From assembly GCA_012934845.2 (NCBI GenBank), contig WNNJ02000862.1, positions 62,001 through 126,000 of the forward strand: a stretch of 64,000 nt of DNA. Reading direction: 5' to 3'. Below the pieces are notes generated by a model that did not search any database, was not told the origin of the DNA, and saw nothing but the letters and a program-made list of their open reading frames with translations. This DNA comes from Pomphorhynchus laevis. Taxonomy: Eukaryota; Acanthocephala; Palaeacanthocephala; Echinorhynchida; Pomphorhynchidae. The position numbers and the translations under genes were made by a program. Of this stretch, positions 12,390 to 22,400 are shown piece after piece. How positions within the stretch are numbered: the stretch's first letter is position 1; each line of letters starts with the position of its first letter.

Positions 12390-12960
12390 CAAAAGCTGTA
12401 TTTAAATTATTTCTTATTAATATATCGTCACTAGTAGTTTTTAAATAATTAATTAAATTGTTATTAACTTAACTATGCACCAATTACTCGCGTAATGGTC
12501 GCATTTTCAATTATTAATTTAGTCACTGGAACTTCAATTAGCCATAAATATTCGTCATATTCATACTCTGATTTCATTTAATATTAACGAAAAGGGCTTG
12601 ATGTCAATTTCTTATTGATTTCGATACCAAATTTCGCACACTTGTAAACGTTGAAAAAAAGTAATATGCCAAATATCCGGGCAAACACATGTATTCTACA
12701 ATTAAAATTCAAAAATACAAATGTATTTTATTTTAATAAAATAGCAGATTAATCAATTGTATTTCCATGTTATTTAGCATTTAGACAAGAATCATGTTAC
12801 TTATGAAAAGTAAATTATAATCTCAATTTACATAATATTTAAATATAAATAATATTTTGAAAATATTTAAATATTTAAAAATATATTTTGTCTGCGTTCA
12901 AACTTCCAAACTTGAAATTTTATATTTTATATTCAATTTTGTAAACTGAACGACGTTTAA
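12390..12960. other. AT-rich spacer
   Basis: No gene, repeat or RNA signal that I can support was seen in this stretch. Confidence 0.5.
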
Positions 12961-12962
12961 CA

Positions 12963-13283
12963 TTGATGATTGAGACGAATGATCATCATTTTCTCTACGA
13001 ACTAAGAAATTTTAAACAGAATCAGATCAATAGGCTGAAGTATATTGATCTACTACTGTACATCTTTGTACTACTATATGTTATGCATGAATGCTTCACA
13101 GGACAGTACGTGTGCTATCGTTCCTTCTTTCATCAGCTTACTAAGGTTGCTGAACAAGCAACACGCTTGTATTCTTGTGAGGCAAAATACACGAGCAAAA
13201 GCTCTCTAGCTACAAAGCACGAGAAAAGCTCTAGCGCAGATGCTAAGATTCGTCACTCCACATATAGTGGTTATATGAATTGA
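12963..13283 (+). repeat. repeat family with short open frame, copy 1
   Basis: The block 13091-13172, starting gcttcacaggacag, recurs at 13870-13951 with about 90% identity by eye. Both copies keep the same frame open (CYRSF, HQLT, VA.QATRLY), but flanking codons differ completely. The conserved block may be part of a mobile-element ORF or of a gene family; I do not recognise it. Immediately downstream (about 13331-13360) lies a perfect hairpin gtaaacaagcat/atgcttgtttac. Confidence 0.4.
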
Positions 13284-13499
13284 AAACTACTGGTGATGTT
13301 ATATTAATAAGAAAGAATGTACACACGGTGTAAACAAGCATGTTATGCTTGTTTACTGATGATTATTTAATTATTTTGGATAATTAAAAAACTGATTGTA
13401 ATTTAGACTGGTTGATATGCAAACAATATTGTCATCCAGGAGTCCAAATTAGTTTTCAAATTAATTTCTTATAAACCATCTTAGAAAGACTTTCAATAC

Positions 13500-14020
13500 A
13501 ACTTTTTTAATTAACACGATCAGGAAAGTATAAACATACATGCTTTTTTTACAACCTTCGTCGGGAAGCTTAACCCGGAATGCTCCTACCACAGAAGCTT
13601 AGCCTACAATAAGGCGTTTAGACCTTAGGTTACTCATCACTACAGGATGGTCTAACTATGTGGCTACATAGTTAGACCATAATGTTACTCAGCACTACAT
13701 AATGTTCTCAACAGTGCGCCCTGTAGCTACACAACTTCGACAGTACTTAATCCTCAGTAAACCTCTGAAAGGAATTCACTAAACGCACGCTCCTCCATAG
13801 GTGATCAGCCGATGTATGATTATCGATGTATTATTATGCAAATCATCCGGTATGGTTTGCGTAAGCAGTGGCTTCACAGGACAGCATGTGTGCTATCGTT
13901 CCTTCCCTCATCAGCTTACTGAGGTTGCTAAACAAGCAACACGCTTGTATAAAGCCGAAGCACAATGCACTAGAAAAAAATTAAAAATTAAAATATGCAG
14001 TGCATATTACGACCTGATAC
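13500..14020 (+). repeat. left half of TIR family R3 followed by copy 2 of the CYRSF repeat
   Basis: From 13500 to about 13640 the sequence matches the left half of the element at 12071. A perfect 15-bp-stem hairpin follows at 13647-13680. The CYRSF-HQLT block recurs at 13870-13951 inside an open frame 13801-14025. The same two repeat types also occur side by side 0.8-1.4 kb upstream, so the pair may belong to one larger element. Confidence 0.45.
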
Positions 14021-14021
14021 T

Positions 14022-16172
14022 TTAAATACCTCATAAATAAACAATTGTACTTAACATATAAAAAGTATATTAATTAAAAGTTAAAAAAATTACTATAAAA
14101 ATTATTTTTGAGATAAAAACTTTTTTTCTCAAATTTTTCAATCATGGACACAACGATTTTTTTCGTATTATTTGAATATGTTAGTCGAATATACCAACTA
14201 CTAAAGTTTAGCTCAAAAACTCTCAGGTGAAGAGAAATGTAATGTTTTATTTTAGAAGAAATTACTTTAATTTAGGTTTTCACCTGTAATGAAAAAAATC
14301 ATTTTGATGAAATGTTTAAAATTAAGTCTTTTATGTCGTCTAAAAGTTTTTCGAAGAGAGATAAGCAATTCACAGGTGAATTTCGCCTCCAAGCATATTC
14401 ACCTAAATAAAGGTCTATCCACCATTTATACTTTGCCCTTTTCTTCATAAAATGTTTTAATGGACGATATTGAGACTGTATTTGTGTATGACATCCTTGA
14501 AATTGGAAGGATGTTCCCAATACATCTTATTCCCAATTAAAAATAAGGATAAGGATATCCTAATAAGAAAATCTTAATTTTCATTGTGCAATGGGAGAAT
14601 AAGGAAGATAACGCGGGGATTGAGGAATGGGGAAGTTGGAAAGGGAGATTGGGGAATGGAAAAGGGACAGGGGAAGGGAGAACGTGGAAGGTGCAAGATT
14701 GTTAAGGTAGGTGATAGAAAAAATAGTCCGTTGATAGCATAGAGTTAATTCGATATACATCTAGTCACTTACTTTTCAGATCAATATGCCTTTAAATATT
14801 GTCATCCTAGTGTCTTGGCCATGCTAAAACGAATATGCCTGCATTCAGTGGTTTAAAGATATTGGTGAATATGGTGTTTCACTTTTTTATTTGGATTTGA
14901 AGGTCTAATAAATCAAACTTATTTTGTAATACCCATAAAAAGGAAACAAAATGTGAAGTGCATTTAAATGTGCACGATTTCCCGTGTCCTGGAAAAATAA
15001 ACAAAGAAAGCCGACATTTTATTCACCACTCAAGGGCACTTGATTTGAAAATTGTCGTATTGACTTGCGCAAAGCTGTGTTGGTATAACTTTATTGAATT
15101 TCAGAATTTTATTGTCCTATTTAGATTACATATTGTTTCCCAACTGGTTTTAATGTGAATACGACCCAAAATGAGTGCCGTCTGTCTGCGGATGACATAA
15201 CATTATCCTCTGCTACGGTCGCCGATTGCCGGAATTACTGTCGCGTGATCATGTTAGCAATAGTTCTCAAAAAGCAAGCTAAATTGCTAATCGATAGTAA
15301 TGGCGTGATAATTTATGTAGACGAAGCTAAAATCGGCAAAAGAAAATGGGATCAAGTCGTATAGTGTAAGGAACGTGGATTTGGGGTATGATTGATGAGG
15401 CTGGAGATCTCAGGTAAATGATTATGTTTCTATCTTTATTATTTATTATTAAAGGCTCGAAATATGCATGAATAATCACAGCGATTCTGACACTAACCCC
15501 TTAATCAGAAAACTTGTCAAACCTGGTAATGTTCAACTACATATAGCAAAATCCAAGATTAATATAACTTATTTAATCAGGTAGTAACATTCACAGCGAT
15601 GGCTTATATCAAATTAGAAGACTATGGTTACAGCAACTTCACGGTTGACCATAAAAATTTGTAGATCCAATTTCAGGTACCAAGGATTCATTAACATGTG
15701 TACATGTATTCTAAATTTCTTGGATGTCATACTCAGAAAATTGAGTCTCAATAGCGTCCATTAAAACATGCTACGGAGGGAAAAGCAAAATACAAATGGT
15801 GGATTGACCTTTATTTGGGCGAATATGCTTGGAGGCGAAATTCGCGCGTGAATAGCTTACCTCTTTTTAAAAACCTTTTATATTACAGTAAAGACTTAGT
15901 TTAAGTTAAAGCAGTTCATCAAAATGATTTTTTTCATTACTATGTTGAAAACATAAATTGAACAAATCATCCCTAATTGAAAATTACATTTCTCTTCATC
16001 TGCTAGTTTATTTGAGCTAAAATTTTGATAGTTGGTATATTTGACTCTGTTGATTCAAATAATATGAAAAAATCGTTATGAAAAATTTGAGAAAAAATGT
16101 TTTTATCTCAAAAACAATTTTAATCATAATTTTTTTGTGTTATGAACACTTGTCAATTAATGAGGTGTTTAA
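14022..16172. mobile_element. Merlin (IS1595-like) DNA transposon, foldback form
   Basis: Two arms, about 14022-14530 and 15690-16172, are reverse complements. Each arm carries the end of a Merlin-type DDE transposase: minus strand at 14299-14520 (GCHTQIQS, KYKWWIDLYLGEYAWRRNS) and plus strand at 15740-15860 (AKYKWWIDLYLGEYAWRRNS). The H-T-Q...Y-L-x-E-Y...R-R order is typical of the ISXO2-like/IS1595 C-terminus. Between the arms, the plus-strand frame 15155-15364 holds the middle of the protein (VADCRNYCRVIMLAIVL then GVIIYVDEAKIGKRKWDQVV). There the aspartate in Y-V-D-E is the expected catalytic residue, and GMIDEAGDLR follows. Stops interrupt both the middle and the right copy, so it is non-functional. 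Terminal words are acctcat/atgaggt. Read plainly, one transposase gene plus an inverted second 3' end. Confidence 0.7.
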
Positions 16173-16239
16173 TGATTCATGTAGTAATATTCACTACACA
16201 TTTCTAAATGTATAAGAAAGTACTACTTTCTTACTGGTA

Positions 16240-16320
16240 CTTTCTATAATGATAAATATAAGAACCGGAAAAAGGCGGTATTTAACTAAATATTTCCTGG
16301 TATGGGTAAAGGGTGAAATG
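16240..16320 (+). mobile_element. terminal fragment of MITE family R2
   Basis: The words ataagaaccggaaaaaggcg and gtatttaacta match the outer end of R2 copies A and B. Only about 70 bp is recognisable. Confidence 0.5.
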
Positions 16321-16715
16321 CTAATGGCAACGCTAAGTGTAATTGTAGACAAGTTCGATAGAAAGCATATACTCTCCTGTAAAGTGAGAGGTTTGATAAT
16401 TATCAAACGCAACGCAATCATAAAGTAATTTTCAAAACAGTTGTAAAAAGCATTCTAGGATGTACGAAATGAGTCACATCTACAATCTTGCACAATTCGA
16501 ATCTTGTACAAGTCGTGCAAGCAACTTGTTCACAAATTTCCTTTGAATATTTGGCCCCATTAATGGGATTCACTCGATTTTGTAATAATATTATGAATAT
16601 AATATTTTTTAAATTATATCAATATACTGCTAAATACTATTACAAAGCGATAATTTGTCAAAAACTTTAATAAATTTAAATAATGCTTGATGACTATCAC
16701 CGTTTATACGTTTAT

Positions 16716-17090
16716 ATGTGGCGTGTATTGAATGATATATCTTTTATAAAAAGTAATTTTAAATATATCTAGCAAATACAAACATTGAATAATTCCAAAT
16801 TTTAATTTTTAAATGTTAAATTTCTTTACATAATTAATAAAGAATTATTTGAAGATGCTAACACAGGTTAGCGAAATATCAAATAAAATTTCCCTTCTTT
16901 CTTTAATCCAGCTGTAATAATTCTTTAATATCCATAGATGTTTTGTATTGAATGATATAAGCGTGTATTGAATGAATAAACAAGCGTGAATTATAAGAAT
17001 AAAAATATATTCATTTAAAAGAATAAAAAGCGTGTAATATAAGCGTGCATTGATATGTAGCGTGTATTGAGAATGAATAAAAAACGTATG
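16716..17090. repeat. dispersed short repeat gcgtgtattgaatga
   Basis: The word gcgtgtattgaatga, or close variants (gcgtgcattga, gcgtgtattgagaatga), recurs about five times at irregular spacing, split by the R4 half copy. This looks like a small decayed tandem array. Confidence 0.5.
16838..16926 (+). mobile_element. half copy of palindromic MITE family R4
   Basis: The sequence tgaagatgctaacacagg, then gttagcgaaatatcaaat and ccttctttctttaatccagc match the right arm of the palindromic elements at 27614 and 45122. The left arm is absent. Confidence 0.7.
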
Positions 17091-17099
17091 CATACGTTT

Positions 17100-18600
17100 T
17101 TCAAGGTCTCCATACCTTTTTCATGTGCATGATCGATATTTTTTATGATATAACTCGTTTTAACATTAAAATGACAATCAAAATTACTCTTTATCACGAA
17201 TCGTTAGTGTGATTCTAATTTCTTTTAAAAATTAATTTTATAATTAATTAAACCAGTTTTGTAAAGCAGTTGTTATGAAAACAACCTCAATTATGGGCCG
17301 AATGACGTAGTTTTATTTTTTATAACATTTATGAATTCATTTATTTATACAAATAAACCTTAGTTTTTTCATAATTATTTTGCTAAAATGAATTGTCTCA
17401 TTAAAAATTTGAATTGTTTAGTAGTTCTGTCGTTTGTCAACGACTCATATTACATCTGATTATTTCACTTCAAGGAGAGACTGAAAATACTGCAATATTT
17501 TAACACACTTGAACTAGAAAGAAAATGTGATTTTCTAGTAGATTAAGCGATCATAAACAGAATTCACACGCTTGAACAAAGCGTATGTGCATGTTGTTAT
17601 TGTGAATGTTATACAACAGTTAATTGCAAGCGGTGAACTAATTTATAGAGAATTGTTCACTGCTTGAGAGTGATATCGCAATAGGTGAAGTCTTTTAAAT
17701 TTGTTGCTTGCCGTAAATTTTATATCATCCAATTATATTAAATATTTTTTGCTAAAATTCTACTTGCCCTTAGATTTCCTTGCATTTTTTTAAAAAACTT
17801 TGAATTTTAGTGTTCATTTTATCAGCGATACAAAATCACAAATCATAAGCAGCTGATAAAATTTGAAACTCATTAAATTTGAAAGTCCTTACTTTACATC
17901 GTTTGATTAAAGGATATTTTTTATTAAAATTTTAAGATTATTTTAATATTTATTTCAATAATTAATGATTGCTTTTTAATGTGGAATATTATTAATTAAT
18001 ACAACATTGGTTACCCGCAAATTAATATTAATAATTAAATTAATATTAATAATAATATTAATATTAATATTATATTAATATTAAATTAATATTAATCATA
18101 TTAATTTGATTTACAAAAGAGAACAATAATGATTAAATGATTTTTTTATTAAAATTTAAAGATTATTTCACTAATTATAAACATGTTTGTTATCTAAATA
18201 TTTGTAATAACCCGTTGAATTTAGGGTGCCAAACTTGTTAGTTTGTGTTTCTAATGCGAATTATTTTATCGTACAAACCAATATTTATTGAGATGTTCAT
18301 TATATAAACGTGTTAAAAGCTTAACATATTCTTTAATTTATACTTTTCTCGATAAGAATATTGTAAATAATAATAACAACGAAGTTCATTCATCTTTACA
18401 GTTGGATATACGTATCCGGCAAAATAGGAAGGTATTCACTCAAATAAAACTTAAAAGCGTTGCGTTTTCTATTTAAAAATATATAGTATTTTTTCCGAGC
18501 TGTCGTTGTACAACATTACAAGCTTGGCGTCATTCATTTAATATTGTATTTTTTACGAAACACTTTTTACAATATCGTTTATCAGTAACATATTATTAAA
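17100..18600. other. AT-rich spacer
   Basis: A run of ATTAAT-type simple sequence lies at about 18010-18100. A 62-codon frame at 18288-18476 has low-complexity asparagine content and no recognisable family. No gene is supported. Confidence 0.45.
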
Positions 18601-18610
18601 TTAAAAACAG

Positions 18611-18808
18611 AAGTTTCGCTTGCCAGAAATAGTGGCATACCTAGTGTGGCACGAGTGCCAGCAATTGACCAACCTGCATTAAGTTATCATGAACAATGTA
18701 TTCATGTTTGTTGTCCATTTTTATTTGTGAAGAGTGGAGTGTTGAATTGGCTGTGGGGCTCAGATTGCATCGGACCTGAGGCCGTGAATATGGGGGCTTT
18801 AACAGAAG
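18611..18808 (+). CDS. possible exon of an unrecognised gene
   Basis: An open frame runs from an AACAG acceptor-like site (ending 18610) to a GTAAGA donor at 18809. It includes GIPSVARVPAIDQPALSYHE and LNWLWGSDCIGPEAVNMG, with several cysteines (CIHVCCPF). The composition is far from that of random AT-rich translation. It lies 640 bp upstream of the Nup214-like ORF on the same strand but shows no nucleoporin feature, and the phase to that ORF is unproven. It could be a 5' exon, part of a different gene, or a transposon remnant. Confidence 0.3.
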
Positions 18809-19452
18809 TAAGAAGAAAGAAGTTTATGCCATTTGATATTTTCTTTCTTTAGCTAAACTTATTAACCTTGTATTATCTTAATGTGATTCTATATAATTAT
18901 ATTTAAATTAAATTAGCATGCAAAAGTATTTGCACGTTTGTAATGGGGTTATTCTTACTGTAGCCAATATTGAAAATAGATGAAATCATCAAAAATATAT
19001 TGTTCCTAACATGATTCCTGATAATGGTTTGCTCCGCCGTTTCAGTTATAAGTGAAGAAAACGAGAATATGCGGAAAGGATGAACTGTGGAGAGTGAATA
19101 TGATAATTATTTAACCTTTTTCACTTCCATAACCATAAATAAATTGCGTATACTTTTGCATAGTAAATTTGCATCATCCCTTTGATATGTTATTATTAAT
19201 AATAAAAAATGGCGTACTTAACTTTTAGTGCAGTTAATGATTTCAAATGAATCGAAATTCTTAATATTCTATTGTCGTATTAACATTTGCATATGTTATT
19301 AATGGGGATTTACAATTTATTTAAAATTATAATTTTGCTATTTTTGAAATTGCCTCAGGAAATTAAAGATAAAGCACTCAACAAAATCTTTAAGATTTTA
19401 AAATTGAATATAGCTAACAAAAAATTTTCACCGATTTTAGATAAAAATTAAA

Positions 19453-22400
19453 ATGTATATCACCTTTGCTCTTGATCATGGGGTTATTGAAGATCCACAA
19501 GATCTAAGCGATCAATGTCGTACAACGATGATTTTTATTCAAAAACCAAATCAGCACAGATTTTTAATTTATGCCAATCAGCACTCAATAGACATTTACG
19601 ATGTACGAACAGACGAGGTTTCACTAAGCTATAAAATTTATAGCGTACCAGTCAAATCAAGACCTGATTGGCTTCTCGCTAATTCGAAACAATTTCAAAT
19701 TTGTGCAATTTGGGGAAATAGCGTTCATCTATACAATGTTGAGCAGATAAATCGGACCATAAAGCTGACTAAGCTTCATACAATAGTGCAACTAGATGAC
19801 CACGATGATGAAATTATCAAACAGGTGTTATGGCATCCAACTGATCCTAATTTACTATACGTATTCAAACAAAAACATATGAAACTAATTTCATTTAGCA
19901 AAGTGACTGCTGAAGGACGCACTCGTGTTACAATTACCAGCAAGCAAACTAACAAAGAAATTGTGGGAGCTTGTTTCCGTCAGAAATGTATATTTCTTAT
20001 AGTTCTTCTTAACAACGGAAGTTGTCTATATCTTAACAGTGATTTAACTGTTGTTGGCAGATTGCGTCCGTTTACTAAAATTCTAAAAGAGCGAGACAAT
20101 GTTAAACTTCGATCTGTATATTCACTTTTTCCGAATGTAATACTGTCGGTAACGGACTCATCTGAATTAATTGCTCATGATTGTCCCACTGGTAGGACAA
20201 CCAAGCTGAAACTATGTGCATTTGCCGGTATCAGATCCGGTGGTGGTGCCATTAGTTCCAGTAACAGCGTAGAAACGGAAACATTAACAAAAAATCGCCA
20301 GATTTACTTTCAACAATTAGACAAAAATATTATTCTTGTTGGCGATTCATTTTCCAATGAAATAGTAGTCATTAAAGTACACTTTGGCGAATGTGGAAAA
20401 TTTATGTTGTCCGAATTTCAGTGTGAGTCTCTAAGTCTGCCAATTACTAGTGATCACAGTTGCTTGCACGTCGTTCGACAGATTATAGTAATCGACACAG
20501 CAGTATATTTGCTTTCCTCTTCGGGTCAGGTGTTTCCGTTTTACTTTACGTTTGGCGATAGCTTTCCTCTTATAGTACACGAGTTCAGCAATAACGAAGA
20601 TATCTATACTGATAATCAAAAGGCTGATGCCAATAATTCTTCTTTGGAAACGCTGATTAATCAAATTCAGTCAGGTATGCAGACTTTGTATTTATTTCAC
20701 CAGAAACAAGATGAACTAAGCTGCAATCAATTACAAGAGTGTGTCACATGCGCTCAGCGCAAGCTAGAAGTTATCAATGATGAGTATAACAAACATATGA
20801 AGGATTTGATTTTGGCTGTTTCTTCTACTGCTAGCCAAAGCGCAATGTTATCCATCTGCAAAGATTATATGCAAAATGAGGATACTCGCCGCAATAGACC
20901 GGCAATTTCAAATCGCATACATTCAAAGTCCAATCAATCGTTTCGAAAACTAAACGACCTTGAACAAAAAATACAAGTTATCGACAAATTATTATCCTCA
21001 AATCAGAATAAAGTGGTGGCATTACTATCCGCACAAATGGAATCTCTGAGGCTGAGTAGGAAATGTGGAGTTGTCGGTAGGATGTGTGAGCCTCCGACTT
21101 TTGCAAAAGACGCTTGTACTTTAAATATAGCAACAAAGACACCTGTATTCTATCAGCAAGATATGATTCGAGACTATAACATTATATCAGTAATGCCAAA
21201 AGTACCACATCGACAAAATATTACAATGAACCCGTACTGTGATGATGACTGGGAAGTTGTGCTTATCAGTCACAAGTCAGATAGTACAGTGATACAAGCT
21301 AAAGTCAAAGACGAACATGCGTTACCGCAAACATCTACTTCTGCGCAGTTAGCTTTATTGCAACAGTCTGAAAAGTCAATCAAAAATCAAGGCTTCCACG
21401 GTTCAACAACATTTTGGTCGTTTACTGAAAATTCGCATCAAGATCATTTTGGCAGTACGAATGGATTGGAATCAAGCAATTCATCGAGTGCCTGTGACAT
21501 ATTGACAAATGAAACTTGTCCAATTGATGAACAAGATAAACAAAATCCATTGATAAATTACGGGACAAATGTGTCGGAGACTCGGAATTTTGCTTCAATA
21601 GCTCCCATTCCCAATCAAACCGACACCACTGTTATTCAACAAGCATCATTTAGCATAATGAATCAATCCCCTACGTATCGACAAGAACGAGGAACAACGC
21701 CACAGTCCCAAAGCACCATACTGGATCCAATAGAAATGAGCAAAATAAAGGAAGAAACAACTCAGTCAAGATCAGTAGCCAATCAGTTAACGTCGTCGAT
21801 CAAAGATCAATTGTCGATATCTTCAACGATATCAGATAAAATAGATAAGTCAAGCCTCAGCGATGGACCTTTTAAAATATCTGATTCTTCATTTGGAATT
21901 TCCAACTTCAGCTTTAATTTACAAGAAAAACCATCGGTTGCTACTGATCTAAACAAATCCGGCACAAATTTTATCAATCTATCAGGAACAAAGTCAACTC
22001 ATATGGTCACTAATAACGTCGAAATAGACACTATGCCTACTGCAATGTTACCAAAATTCACTATAGATAATAGCCAATCATCGAAATCATCAAATTATAT
22101 TGCCAATGATATATTTTTACCGCTTCCGTCCAGAAAAAGTGCAGACGAGCTGTTGTCACTTTTTGCTAGTATTTCGGGGAAATCAGCAGTAACTTCTACC
22201 AGCGATCAATCAACATTTAATCTCCAGAGTAGTGTAAACCTTTCAAGCATCACAAAGGATAAAACAAATGTATCATCTGATTTCGCTTCTCTATCTTCTG
22301 GAATTTTATCTAACCCGGCAACTTCCACATTACCCTCTTCAACTACAGCTTCACCACCCAAAGCAGCAAACAGTAAGCTTATGTTTCAATTTGGTATGAA

